Origin: Smittia aterrima
Taxonomy: Eukaryota; Arthropoda; Insecta; Diptera; Chironomidae
Direction of reading: 5' to 3'
Assembly: GCA_033063855.1 (NCBI GenBank)
Contig: CP093831.1
Location: 10,664,001 to 10,728,000, forward strand
Length of the DNA stretch: 64,000 bases
How positions within the stretch are numbered: the first letter of the stretch is position 1; the number at the start of each line of letters is the position of its first letter. The position numbers and the translations under genes were made by a program. The notes under the pieces are model-generated. The model was not told where the DNA came from, did not search any database, and was given only the letters and a program-made list of their open reading frames with translations. This document shows, piece by piece, positions 24,060-37,583 of this stretch.

Positions 24060-25636
24060 TTACAGTTCATCGAACGAGAACTTTGCGATTTGATGTAACA
24101 AGTGGTCGTTGTAGATCTGACAAGTTGTCGTCTCGTAGCACGGATGATGATGAATATTTTCCTCAATGAATTTACAATTTTTCTTTAATTCAGCGACAGC
24201 TGCTTCAGTCGACATCGTTAGAAATTCAGGTTCATTGAAATCCAAGTTCAATCGAGGCAGTTTCATCATCTCGGGATAATTTTCGATACACGCTTTACAA
24301 TCGCAAGTAAAACTGAATCGCTGAAGAAGATTTTGTCGTTCGCTGCGTGGAAATTTGTAAGAACTGTACCCGTAGCTGAGGAAGAGCTGCTCGCCAGCTG
24401 CGATAGGTTTAGCAACGATAAATGCAATTTTGTTGTCGACGCATGTTCGTTTGATGTTTGCATCGCAACTGTGATTGAAGAGCGATGCGAATGGGCATAA
24501 GCCACTGCCAATCGTCTGAACGTACCAATAAGGATCTGACGCTGCTGAATCTTGTACAAGAGCATGCTCGCCCATCTCAAGTTGATTTGTGTTGTGAATT
24601 CTCAGCTGATTGTGAAAGCATTCGATAAGAAACTCTCGATCATCTTCAGTTTCCCAAAGAGAATCAAATGGCGATGAATTGAAAATCGATTTCATCTTTT
24701 CTGTTATCACAATTTTTGAATTTTCTGACTTTGCCATTGAGTTGACTACGAGTAAAAGATTTTTCTTGTAAGAAGTGTCATCTGAATTGCTTAAATCAAA
24801 GTCGAAGACAGTTTTGTTTAAATCACAGCTCAACAGACTTCGAAGTTTTTGTAAACCGCCAGCAACCGACACAGCTGTCAACAACATTTCTGTGCACACA
24901 ATTAGAACCGACGGAAGTGGCTTCTTGTTGCACTCAACGTAATGAATCAGCTTCTCATGTTGTTCCCTACAAATCTCCGAGCAATACATTGCTGCGAACA
25001 AAAGGAAAATAAATTTTCTTAGCTTTGATTTACGAGTTAAAAATAATCCGAGAGAGAAAACTCACTTGTTGAACACGCTGCGCATGGAATCAAGCTAAGT
25101 TTGTTTGTTTTAAGGCAGTTGCTGCAGCGATTGAATCGAAATTCTTTGTCGATGAATTTGTAAAATGGCTCTTCGATCGCTATGACGTCGCCGGGTCTGA
25201 GATCACTCGTCGTGACAATGTATCGACCGAATTTTTCACTTTCGCGAAGCGTCAAACAATTTATGATGAAGGGAATTTTCGGATTAGCTTCGTGAGAAAG
25301 TTTGAAGAAATCTTTTTGATCGACAGATGTTTGACATGACTTCATTAATCTTTTGCACTTCTCCTCTCGCTCATTTAACTTTGGCAACTTTTCAACTCCG
25401 TCGCAGCTTTCTTTCGCAAGTTTTATGTTTTCCAGGCATTTTTTATAGTTTTTAGTTTCGAAGTAAACAGCTGAACGGTTTGCGTAAACGAGTTGAATTT
25501 GTTCACTTCCGATTTCAGCAAGACACAAACTTTTATTAAAAGCGATGAGCGCCTCGAGAAATTCTCCGTTCCGGAAAAAAGAGTTTCCCTCCTCCCGAAA
25601 TTTCTCGGAGCTCACGTTGCACTTCGAACTAGTCAT
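24060..25636 (-). CDS. SMYD4-like SET and MYND domain protein
   Basis: A putative protein lysine methyltransferase with TPR repeats. Exons 25636-25066 and 24991-24060 give 500 residues. The N terminus has TPR-type helices (EKFREEGNSFFRNGEFLEAL and VYANRSAVYFETKNYKKCL). The MYND zinc finger lies at about 173-213 with the Cys pattern C-x2-C ... C-x2-C ... YCSEIC and a closing H/C. The SET core has FNHSCDANIKR near residue 362 and GEQLFLSYGYS, and a post-SET CDCKAC motif, so the catalytic features are intact. It is shorter than typical vertebrate SMYD4. The stop codon lies inside a good donor-like sequence (CT/GTAAGC), but I find no downstream exon before the convergent gene. A TTG-initiated extension upstream is not a start. 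Confidence 0.88.
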
Positions 25637-27936
25637 CTTGTGAGACAAACTGTTACTGAACTCGACGAGAGAATTCTCACAAACTCTAATTGCCTTTTGG
25701 CAGCTAAATTTAACGCGACGGTTTGTGTCAGTAGGGAGAAACGGTGGACAGGTCGTTGAAATAGTTTAATTTTAGATTTGATAAAAATTCGCGAACGAAA
25801 GATCGTATTTCATGTTTCAGGAAGAAAATGTTTTTCCTACTCGAACCTGTTACGCATTTCTCAAATTAATCCCGACAAGATTGAAAGGCGATTGTTGTCG
25901 AGAATAGCTTGAGACAGTGAGATCATAATTCGTTTGGCGATCGCAGTGAAAAATTGAAATTTAATATTTGCATTCTTATAAAAACTAGAACGAAGTCGTT
26001 AGCGAGACATTTCAATAAATATTTAAATATTTTTATTCAAACAATAAAAAAAATATTTCTTCGCGGAAAATTTTATTAAGATTTACCGGAAAAAATATTT
26101 TCAATTCTACTTTTTGAAAAGTCGCTGTTGAACGATTCTCAACGCTCAATGGGTAAAAACATTTCAGTGGGCAACTCAGTGTATCTTTAGTTTTTGTCGA
26201 ATGAAGTTGAAATTTGTTTTATTTTAAAAATTTAGTATTTGGACTCGGCAAGAAGAAACTTTTAATTTGAAAAGTTACGAGGAAGGCTATCGCGAGTAGG
26301 CAGCGGATTAATGTGAAGTGATATCTGCGCTCAATTAGAAGAGAAAAAAACCTGAAATAAAATTAGGTGAGAAATGTTATTAATTTATTCTTCACTTATT
26401 AAAAACTCAACCTAATTTCGGTTCTCCCACCTTGCTCGTAATGAGAGTGAGCCGTGAGTAGAATCGCAAGCCGACATCGATTGAAAGAATTTCCTAACGA
26501 TTCTCATTGCGTCATTGTCTGCGAGAACAATAAAAGAATAAGAATCTGTCTGACCTCAAGCGTTCTGAACAACAAGAAGAGACGAGAAAAGACGAAAAGA
26601 AAGAAAACTTCCTAAAAAAAAAATAAAAAATTCCTTACATTCGTTCGCGTTCAGGTAGAAGAGAACAAGGAAGGAGAAATAAATATTTTTCATATTCCGA
26701 CAGGAATGTCTTCGACCGATTTGTTTTTATGTAACGAGATGAGATTGTCGCTTTGGCTTTTCCGTGATCATGTTCGGTGTCCAATATTTCTCAAAGAAGT
26801 TTTTCCTGTGTCAACAGCCCGTAGCCTGCCTACCTACTTTCGTTAATTTTATTTTCTTTTTCTGCTTATTTAACAACTCGTTACATGTGTCAATATTTTC
26901 TTCGCAAACTTAAATGCGTAGCGACAGTTTAAGACAAATTAAGATTACATCATGCCGAACTAAGCGAAACCTAAACTTGAAACTATTTTAAGCTGCAGCT
27001 TCGCATGAATGAATTATGTATAGGAAGAAAGAGCAAACGATTAAAACGCAAAACAGAATTAGTCGAACGACCTTGTACTGGAGCACGCGTGTTTGCTTCT
27101 CTTTGATGACGTCGTGGCGAAATTATTTGGCCTTCGCCAGAGAAGAATCCTTGAACTCTGTTGCATTGCCACCGTCGACGGGCGGAGGAATGGTGAAACT
27201 CATTTCCTTCACCTCAACAGAATCTGCGCATTCGAGGGAAAGTGTTTTGTGCGAAAAGAAAAAAAAAGAATTGTGAAAAAAGTAGAAGAAAGATTTTCAA
27301 AGTCTCGTGAAGAATTTCCTAATCTAATTATCGAAAGAACGCAAATAAGGTTTCACTTTAGCGAGTCGAAGCACCCACACCTTGTTCGCTTACATTAAAT
27401 CTCAGTCCAAACAGCGCCGAGAGTGTAAACACATGCGATAAGCTTGGTTGTTTAAAGTGGATGGAATAATCAGATTGCGACGCAGCAAACTATTTCAGCT
27501 AATAAAACTAAATTGTCGTGTGATAAAAATTCTTGTTTCTCCGTTTCTTCTGCTGAACTAACGCTCGAGCACTGAAAACGTGTCAAAAATCGATCGGCGA
27601 ACGTGAAAACACAAAGAATTTTGCTCAAACATGATTCATGGATATCATAAGAAGCCATCGAGATCGATCAAGGAAAAAATGAAAATCTTCGAACCGCAAG
27701 TTATGTGCTCACTCACAAATTATTCAAAAGTGATGTCGATTTCAATGCGTTTACGATTCAATTGTGTTTACGCGGCTCGAGCATAATCAGAGCGAGACAT
27801 TGCTTATGAATTTTAATCGACTTCACGAAAAAACACAAATTTTCTTATGTAACTCAATGAATATCTTAAACGAGAGGAAAACGCTCTTAGCACCGCCAAC
27901 AGCTGACTTATTTCGTTTTGTTTTTCATTCGTGCAG
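25637..27936. other. Intergenic region or 5' exon/intron of the FAM107 gene
   Basis: About 2.3 kb of AT-rich DNA between the SMYD-like gene and the first recognisable FAM107 exon. That exon begins at a good splice acceptor, so a 5' exon must lie in here or further upstream, but I could not identify it. The open frames at 27016-27398 look non-coding. Confidence 0.35.
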
Positions 27937-28489
27937 ATGACGATTTGGCTGAAGACAGTGAAGGCATAAGCGAGGCTAAGATGATTTCGTCAAATATCTC
28001 CCGAGACGAGGAAGGACTCATCCTTCCCAAAAAGCTCATCAATCCTTGTCTGGAGTCGTCGGATAGACAGAATCTTCATCGAGAGCTGCTGTTCAATCAG
28101 AAAATGTAAGCAACCTTGAGAATGACATTTAAATTTTAAGACAACTTAATCGCTTACTTTGACCGATTCGAAATGACGAAACTTAAGTCAAGTTAATCTT
28201 ATCGAAATTTAATTTTAGCGGCAAAGCTGTTCTCAATCAAAAGACCGAACTGCAAAGGGCCTTGGAAAAGCAAAAGGAACGTCACGTCATTGCTGCTCAA
28301 AATGAAATGAACACAAAAGACTGCACATCGGGACTCCATGGCGAACTTGGCAAAGTCATCATGGAGCGAGCTCAAAAGAATAAAATGAAAGATAACGAGC
28401 AAAACAATTGCAACAACGCTGAATCGTTCAACGAAGAATATTTAAAAGCACGCGCCAAGTTACGCGGCTGCAACAACAAGTACACCTGA
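27937..28489 (+). CDS. FAM107/DRR1-family protein (5' end not identified)
   Basis: Two exons, 27937-28105 and 28219-28489, match the FAM107 (DUF1151) family. Vertebrate members (DRR1/TU3A, FAM107B) bind actin and are stress-induced. The signature runs LPKKLINPCLESSDRQ, then LHRELLFNQKM and TELQRALEKQKERH, with an acidic C-terminal helix and FNEEYLKARAKLRG at the end. The first exon starts at a clear acceptor (polypyrimidine tract and GCAG), with upstream phase 1. If the missing 5' exon is non-coding, the in-frame ATG at 27981 gives about 132 residues, close to the family's usual 130-145. An ATG at the very first base of the exon is out of frame and would open an 11-codon upstream ORF. The 3' UTR has AATAAA at 28739 and 29067. 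Confidence 0.8.
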
Positions 28490-30720
28490 TATGATCAATT
28501 CAATACGCCAACATCAGCCGTTTCGCAATAGTTTTAGACAACAAAAGAAGAAAAATCTAAAAGTAAAAAATCTCAAATATTAATTTTCGCATTTGTTTTT
28601 AGATATTTTAGGCTTTAGTGATTTAACTGTAAAGAAGAATTTGATGTTTAACTCGTTTATGATTTGTATTAGGATAGATTGATGATGATCGTTAATGCAA
28701 GTTAAAGATTCTCTAACATATAGTTGCTCCTATCCACGAATAAATTCCGTAACAATGAAGAGGAAGGAAGGTTTGCGAGAAACGGAATCGAATTTAAATG
28801 CCCACGACGACGAATGATTAACTGCACGCAAATGAAAACAAACGACTCCTTCGAATATATTTTAACATACAACATAGTAGATAAGATGAAGAAAGATATA
28901 TTTTTATAATCCTCGATTTTGAAAGCGAGTGCGCGTTTGAGCTTGACAACAGGCAAGTTGGTTTCGATTTCGGTGTACGCGAGTTTAGCTTTTTCGGAAG
29001 AACCTGTAGTAGAAATTTCGTTTGATTACTCTGATTCGATCAGTTATTTTAAAGCATTGTGATTTCAATAAAAACTAGTAATTCCATTTAAAAAGATATC
29101 GTGCGTTATTACCATCACGAAGCTTCGATTATATCTTGAAGCCTTCGTGGAATTTCATTTAGCACAAATTGTTTTTCAGCAAATTTGATTTTGATTTTTG
29201 ATTCTGAACTCTGAAGTTCTCTCATAACAACAATCATTTCAACATCAATCAAAATATTTTCCACAGCCGTTGTCATTGACAGATTTATCTTCATTTTCCA
29301 TATTTTCTATTTTCCTCGAGTGTCGTTCACCCTTAACATAGAAAAATACTTTTCCGATGATTTTCATGAACGACCTCAACATTAATTCCTCAAAAATCGA
29401 TGAAAAAACAATTTTCTTTTCAAGGAATCGAGTTTGTGCGAAATGAGTTTCCCGGCTTTTCCGATTATTGAATCTCTCTCCCAACGATTCTCAAACCTTT
29501 CGCTTTGCTAAAACATAAATAATCTCAAAGATTATGTTTCTTATGATCATTTGAGCAAAATTTCTCTTTAAACCAACTTTTCCTTCTCCTCTCCTCCACT
29601 TTCCTCTCATCTTCTACACAATCTCAGCAAAGTTTCTGTGTGTGTTAAGCCGCCAAAGCCGTTTCATCGACGATCGTATGCGGGCGCATTGAGAAACATT
29701 TTTCTTCTCCTTCACTGCACAACGAAAAGAACAAAATCTTTTGAGGTCTGCGGCTCAACTCGACATTCAGTCGCGATCGGGAGAGTGAAGTGATGAGTCG
29801 TAAAAAGCAAAGCTGAAGTATTTTTCTGGTTGTTTGAAGAAAAAAAAACTAAGAAAGAAAAAAATTTGGTACATAATTTCATTATCTCTCGTTGGTATAT
29901 AGAAGGAAAAGTGATTAAAATTATCAAATTTAATGAACACTACACAGTTTGGACAACATAAAGCATCGGATTTATGAGTTACAAGGCTCATTTAGCGGAA
30001 AATGTTTCATGTGTTTTTCCTCTAAGCAAAGGAATTTTGAGTGCAAGCGACGATTTGTGTGCCTCGAAAGTATTGAAAGGAAAAGAGAAAAAAAGAAAAG
30101 AAAGAATCTTGTTGTATTTATCAACATATCGTTGCTTCGTAGTTCTATTTTGAGCTAGTGTTTAAACTTTTGTTTCGTGTAAGATGAGACTCTCGACTCG
30201 TCGATTCTTAAATGCATAGTCGGCTGCATAATTTCGAAAATATTGTGGCGAGAGAGCTAAAGCTCGTGTAAAGCGCTTGAAATTTACATGAATGGGAACT
30301 GTTGATAAAACAAAAAAGTTTATGAAAGGTTATCAAAGATGACGAGCTCTCCGCTTTTTTTAAGAGAAGAATGTTTTTCTCGGAAATTTTGTGCATAAAT
30401 ATCTTGCATCCGAGAGTCTTGCATCCGAGAAACGTCGATTGAGCGGCGAAACGAAACATAAATGTGATCAACTTCGAGTCTGTAGACGGAGTGAGAACGT
30501 TATCAGTAACAGAAACGGAAGTTATTATGTGAAATGTTTCTTACTTAATTGAAATGATTATAAATAAAAATCATTGTGAACTGTGTCAGTGAAGAGTGAA
30601 GAAGATTATTAAATATCAATCCTTTTCGATTGCAATCAAAGTTCAAAAGCTAAAGAAGAAAATCAAATCATTTCAGGTTCATTGCTGATTAAGTGAAAGA
30701 GACGATTCGAGGCCATTACA
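28490..30720. other. FAM107 3' UTR and LanB1 upstream region
   Basis: Begins with the FAM107 3' UTR up to about 29,090. The rest is AT-rich and holds no recognisable gene. A possible 3' splice site (TTTCAG at 30671-30676) just before the LanB1 start suggests a spliced LanB1 5' UTR with its first exon in this stretch. Confidence 0.4.
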
Positions 30721-33700
30721 ATGGCCAAAGTACTCAGTGATCCGAGAATCCTCGTTCTCGTGTCATTCTTTATTCTCATAATAAGTAAGATAAGAAGTTG
30801 CTTTTACAATGATGAGTGTGATAAACCAATTGGAATTCGTTGTAGATTTAAGTGTCTCAAACTCACAAAGCCCGCAATATCAGCCCCAGCCGAGGATACG
30901 ACATCAAAGACCCGGCGTGCAAAGAAGTGAGTACATAACAAAAATCTCATTTTTAGTTTCATTCTAAATTCAAAATTTGATTCATCGATTCGGACCCAAA
31001 AAGAATTTCGGAACTTCATCGATCATTTCATTATCTAATTCAACTTAATTGCTTCAATCAAGAGCCGTTGAAACGAACACATCTCTCGCCAGTGACTTTT
31101 GGTCAGGAGAGAAGTAAACAAAGTTTTACGGAACAACGAGGTGATCAGACACCTGAAGACGATCTCGAGAATCTCCCTTACAATCCACAAGACTTAATGT
31201 TACCGTCACGAAAAGGTTTTTCCACTTTAGATTCTTCGGGAAATGGTTTTGATTTTTCCCCCTTTTTTTGATTAATTTCTTGTTGGTGTTCGACAAACTT
31301 TCCCCACTGACACTAATCTCCGATACTCATCAGCGCAAAAGTCTTTAACGATCGACGCTGTTATGTTTAACAAATTCATTGGATAAACAATTTCACGAAA
31401 TTCTCATGCGAATTCTTCTTTTAGCTCGAGTTCAACCGAGAATCAATCCGCGTCTTCATCCATGCGAGCAGAGCAGTTGCTATCCCGCAACGGGAAATTT
31501 GCTTATTGGTAGAGAGAACCGATTGCAAGCTTCATCGACTTGTGGTATTAACGATCCCGAGAGATTCTGCATCGTTTCCCATTTGGAGGAGAAGAAATGT
31601 TTCTTGTGCGACACTCGACCGGAAACAGAAAACGATCCCCACATGAATCATCGAGTTGGGCAAATTATCTACAAGTTCAGACCAGGGTTTGTTAGGAATC
31701 ATCTCGGTCATGGATTGATATTAAAGGATTTCCTTACAGAACTTTGGAGAACTCTTGGTGGCAATCTGAGAATGGAAAGGAGAATGTCACGATCCAATTG
31801 GATCTTGAAGCTGAATTCCATTTCACTCATTTGATCATCGTCTTTGCAACTTTCCGACCTGCGGCTATGCTTATCGAGAGATCTTACGATTTCGGTCAGA
31901 CCTGGCACGTTTATCGTTATTTCGCTTCAAACTGTCACGAGTCATTCCCACATGCTTTGACTGAATCGAAAGAGATCACTGACGTTCTTTGCGATCAGCG
32001 ATACTCGAGTGTTGAACCATCGAAGAACGGAGAAGTCATCTTCAGAGTTTTGCCACCAAACATGAACATCGAGAATCCTTACGAGGATCGCATCCAGAAT
32101 ATGTTGAAAATGACGAACTTGAGGATTAACTTCACACGTTTGCACTCACTTGGAGACAATTTACTCGACGATCGTTCAGAGATTCACGAGAAATATTATT
32201 ACGCAATCTCAAACATGGTCGTTCGTGGATCATGTTCTTGCTATGGACACGCTTCTCGTTGTTTGCCTTTGGAAGGTCTCGACACTCAAAATGACATGGT
32301 TCACGGAAAGTGTGAGTGCACTCACAACACGAAAGGTTTGAATTGCGAGCAGTGCGAAGATTTCTTTAACGATTTGCCATGGAAGCCTGCATTGGGAAAG
32401 GAGACGAACGCTTGCAAAAGTAAGTTGATTGAAGGTCTTGTGAACTTCTTTAACTAATCGTGAGTGTAATTTTCCAGAGTGTAGCTGTAACAATCATGCT
32501 TTGACTTGTCACTTTGACGAAGCCGCTTACGTGTCGTCTGGAAATGTTACCGGTGGAGTCTGCGATAATTGTCTTCACAACACTCAGGGACAGCATTGCG
32601 AGTACTGCCGAGCTTTCTTCTTCCGTGATCCCGACTATGACATGCAAAGCGATCGAGCTTGTAAAATGTGCGACTGTGAGACAAGTGGTTCTCTCTTTGA
32701 CGGAATCTGTAGATCTGAGTTCGATCCAGTCTCACAACTTGGACCAGGAAGTTGCCATTGCAAGAAGAATGTGAGAGGAATGCGTTGCGACACTTGCGCT
32801 GAAGGAACATGGAACTTGAGTGAATCGAACGAGTTGGGTTGTCAAAACTGTACTTGCAACACTCTTGGAACCTACAACAATCTCGGCTGCGATATGTTTG
32901 ATGGAAAATGTACTTGCAAGCGATTGGTTCAAGGCGATGATTGCGATCAGTGCGTGCCAGAGACTTACGGACTCTCAGATGACCGCGATGGATGCAAACC
33001 TTGCGACTGCGATGCTGGAGGTTCATTGGATAACAACTGCGACGTTTTGACTGGAGATTGTAAGTGCCGTCCTTTCATGAAAGGAAGAGATTGCAGTCAG
33101 CCAAGACAGTTCCATTTCGTTCCTGATCTTCACATCGTTTCTGAGGCTGAAGGAGCTAACACTGTAAGTGAAATAACTCAAAATTTCTTAGAGCAAACGA
33201 ATAATTTCCTTCGGCTTTCAGATTTGCGAAGGAAGCACGAGCTATGGCGTAAGTTGAAGTTTTATTTCTCTCGACGACTTTTCCCTCATTTTTGTCATTT
33301 TTAAATTTCAGAATTGCACAATTGTCGTTCGTGAAAATTATCCTGATCGCCCAGTAACATGGACAGGCCCTGGATTCTTGAAAGTGTACGAAGGCAGTGA
33401 CATCACTTTCACCCTCGACAGAATCCCACAAACAATGAACTACGACGTTCAACTTCGTTACTCTCCGCAAGTTCGTGGCAGTTGGGAAGATGTTCGAATC
33501 AGCGTTGTCAGACCTGATGGAATTGGACACGACAGTGAATGCTTCAACAGCAATCCACTTGAAGAACAAGAACAAACATTGAGACTTGATGAATATAATA
33601 CAAAGACAATCGCACTCAACGATCTGTGCTTGGAAGAAGGAAAGACTTACAAGTTCATCGTTTCATTCCATCGTCAAAGCTCATACGAACACAATCCTAA

Positions 33701-36700
33701 TGCTCACATCTTAGTCGATTCGGTAAGCAACAACTCCTTGAACTCCTTTAAATATTAATAATCTTTTCTTTTAAAGCTCGCTTTGATTCCTCGCATCGAA
33801 GTCACGTCAATCTTCTCAGGCTCAGTCCCATCTGACTACAGAAAGCAAGACTTTGATTATTATCGCTGTAACGACACATACTACGACGTCGCGGTTAGTG
33901 ACTCGAATCAACGATGCAAAGAGCTTTTCCACATGGCAGGAACTTTAGTCTTCAATGGAGCTACACGTGAGTTTAACGACTTCGCGATATTTTGAATCGC
34001 GTTATCTTATCAGTAGCGAAGAAATATTTTTATTATTTAATGAAAACGTTTTCTTAAATAACTTTGATGAATTCTTCAGTCGTTTTGATTTTATTTTTCT
34101 GCTTGACGGCATTGCAAGCTCTTGACAACGAATCAGAAAGTAAATTAAAAGTTAAATGTTTCTAAAATAATTTTCTTCTTCTTCCCAGCATGCGACTGTG
34201 ACTTGACTGGATCATTCAGTTCGGGTTGTGAAGAGCACGGAGGTTACTGCAAATGCAAGCAGAACGTTGTTGGTCGTCGATGCGATAAATGTGCTCCAGG
34301 AACATTCGGCTTCTCAGCCACTGGATGTACGGCTTGCGATTGCGACAGTGTTGGTTCGAAGGACAACGAATGTGATCTCAAGACTGGTCAATGTAATTGT
34401 CACCCTAAGACTTATGGACGTGAATGTAACCAATGTCAAACTGGTCACTGGAACTTCCCAACATGTCAGCCTTGTAATTGCAATGGTCACGCATCAACCT
34501 GCGATTCAAAAACTGGAGAATGTATCGATTGCGCTGACTACACGACTGGAAGAAACTGCGACGCTTGCATTGAAGGATACCACGGAGATCCATTGCTCGG
34601 AAGTGAATACGGTTGTCGGCCATGTCGTTGCCCTGATACAATCGCCTCTGGCCACAGTCACGCAAAGGAATGTACTCTCATCCCTAACAGCAACAATCTC
34701 GTTCATTGCTACTGCGAACCTGGATATGCTGGAGCTAAATGCGATTCATGCGACGATAACTACTTCGGAAGTCCCCATCTAATCAATGGAGTTTGCACGC
34801 AATGTGATTGCTCAAACAACGTTGATTTGAGAGCTCCAGGAAACTGTAATGCAACAACTGGAGAATGTCTTCAATGCTTGCACGAAACAGCAGGTGCTCA
34901 TTGTCAATACTGCAGAGATGGATTCTTCGGAGATGCTTTCAAACCTGATTGCAGACATTGCGATTGTGACGTTCTCGGAACAAACTCAACAAGTTGCGAT
35001 CGTTACACAGGAGAATGTGTTTGCTTGCCCAATGTCACTGGACCACGCTGTGACCGTTGCGTTGAAGATCATTGGAAGATTGCTAGCGGAGAAGGTTGTG
35101 AAAGCTGTCAATGTTATCCAAAGGGAACAGTTCCTGGAACTCAATGCAACCCGGTAAGAAGCTTCAAGCTCATATAAGAATTTTTAAATAAACTTCTTTT
35201 ACTTTTAGTACGACGGACAATGTATTTGTCGTCCAGGATTTGGTGGACGTGCTTGCGATCAGTGCGAATCAAACTTCTATGGTGATCCTAACTATGAATG
35301 CAAACGTAAGTTGAGAATATTTTAATTCTGATCGAGAAACTAAGAAATCTTTTGTTTTAGCTTGCGATTGTAGCACTGACGGATCAGCTTCTTACCAATG
35401 CGATCGTCAAACCGGTCAATGTGTTTGTATTCTCGGTATTGGAGGACATAAATGCGATGAATGTGCTCGTGGTTACGTTGGAGCTGCCCCGACTTGCAGT
35501 CCTTGTGGAGAATGCTTCGATAACTGGGATGACATTTTGTCATCGCTCAATGGACAAACCGACAACATCATAAACAGAGCGAAACTCATTAAAACTCAAG
35601 GAGCTACTGGAGCTTACACGAAGGAGTTCGAAGATGTCGAGAAGAAGATCGAATCGATCAGAGACATTTTGAGCAACACAACAGTCAGTGCAAGTGACAT
35701 TAGAAAAATCAATGACAAGATCGATAGATTGCGCAAGAAACTCGATGATTCCGAAAAGAAATTGAAGACAACTGATGGAGCACTTGATCAGCTCAGCGAA
35801 GAAATCAGTTTGGCAGGAGTCGAGATTTCCAATTTGGACGAGAAGAGCGACAAGATTAAGATGTTAGCGAATGAATTGAAAGACAACGCAACGAAACTTC
35901 AGGAAGCAAACGTTGAAGGAGCTTTGAATTTGACTCGAGATGCTTGGAGTCGAGTTCAGTCCCTCTCAAGTGTTTACGACGAAGCACTCGATCTTAACAC
36001 AGAAGCTGAAAAGCAATGTAAGAGAATCGAAGCTTTAGTTACGCGTCAGATTGAAAACGAAGGAGTTTTACTTGCAAACGACAAACAAATCGACGAACAA
36101 CAAGCTAAACTTGATTTGCTGACAGCAGAAATCCCGAATCTGAATGAACAAGTTTGTGATAAGCGTGGAGATCCTTGCGACAGTCTTTGCGGAGGTGCTG
36201 GTTGTAAGAAGTGCGGTGGAATATCTTGCGAACAAGGAGCGTTGACCAGAGCGGAGACTGCATTGAACTACGCAAAGGACACAGAGAAGATCATCAAAGA
36301 AAAGGAACAACAAGCTGATGAGTTGATTCGATCAGTTTCACATGCCAAGACCGAAGCAGTTGACGCTCACAAAGAAGCTAAAGCAACTTTCGATCGAGTT
36401 CAAACTGAATTCAATGAAACCGAAGCTTTGCTCGATAAGGGACGCGATTTTATCACGAACCTCACCAACGTCATCTCGAACAGCACAGCTTCACCAAATG
36501 AAATCAAAACCATCGCCGAAGACGTTTTGAAACTTGATTTGCGTTTAGATCCTGATGAGATCAAACATTTGGCTAACAACATTGATCAAACTGTTGCACA
36601 ACTTGAAAATGTTGAATCTATAATCGAAAATACTCGCTACGATTTGCTTCTCGTGGAAGGATTGAGAAATGATTCTACAGCTGCCAAGTGAGTTTTGCTT

Positions 36701-37583
36701 TTTTCGCATAATTTCTTCATTAAATTATTTTGTTGAATTTCAGAGCTAGAGCTGATGATGTTTTGAAACGAGCGACTGAAGTCAGCAACGCACTTGAGGA
36801 AGCCGAAAAAGCTCAGGTAACTACAAATTGATAAAAGCTTCAATTAGACATTAACCATTTCATTCTAGAAAGCCGCACGAGATGCAATTAACAAAGCAAC
36901 TGATGACATTGGAACAGCGAAATCTGATTTACAAGAAGTGAGAATTTAAAAAAATTATTTCCTTTTCTGAATTGATAAAAATAAAATTTATTCAGATCGA
37001 CACTGAAACAAGTGACGCCAGAGAAAGCGCTGACCAAACTGCTAATGCAGTCGACACATTGCAAGCAAAGCTCAACAACTTACAAAAGAAATTCTTGAAA
37101 AACGCTCATGACGCTAAGGAAATTAAGATTCAAGCTGATGCTGTTAAAGATTCCGCATCAAACACTCACGAAAAAACTAAGAAGGTAACTTCCGTTGTTG
37201 AGTGAACTCCGAATTATCTTTAAACAAAATTTTCCTTATTCCAGTTGAAAAACCAATATAAGCAAGCAAATGACACTTTAACTTCAAAATCTGCCTCATC
37301 TGAAGTTGCCCGCGAGAGAGCTCAACAACTTCTTCAGAGAGCATCGCGAATCACCGTCGACACTCACACCAAGTTGAAGGAACTACGAGGTAAGTGACTC
37401 ATCTTCACTCATCGGATATTTCTAATGAACTGATTTCCCCCAGAAATGGTCGCTGTGTCCATTTCAAATGACAACGAGCTAACCATGATGGAAGCAAAGG
37501 TCGTTAAACTCAATGGAGAGATCGACGCTTACATTAATCGAATCAGAGAACACGCTGATCGTTACAGACAATGCACATCGTAG
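30721..37583 (+). CDS. LanB1: Laminin subunit beta-1
   Basis: Secreted beta chain of the basement-membrane laminin trimer. Seventeen exons sum to 1,852 residues: 30721-30784, 30846-30926, 31063-31215, 31425-31686, 31740-32419, 32478-33163, 33222-33248, 33312-33722, 33777-33966, 34189-35153, 35209-35305, 35361-36687, 36744-36816, 36869-36937, 36996-37184, 37245-37389 and 37444-37583. A signal peptide and a low-complexity leader precede the LN domain (about 110-349: CYPATGNLLIGRENRL, WWQSENGKENV). Laminin EGF repeats cover about 350-640 and 852-1255, flanking a laminin IV type B domain. The coiled coil runs from 1256 and is interrupted by the Cys-rich beta knot (CDSLCGGAGCKKCGG, near 1470). The C-terminal Cys that pairs with the gamma chain is present (YRQCTS). 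Exon 2 has little conservation and its start is my weakest boundary. AATAAA at 37843. Confidence 0.94.

Noticed and set aside
34228..34782. 184-codon plus-strand frame inside LanB1
   Set aside because: It is an out-of-frame reading of the laminin EGF exon; the in-phase frame gives regular cysteine-rich repeats.
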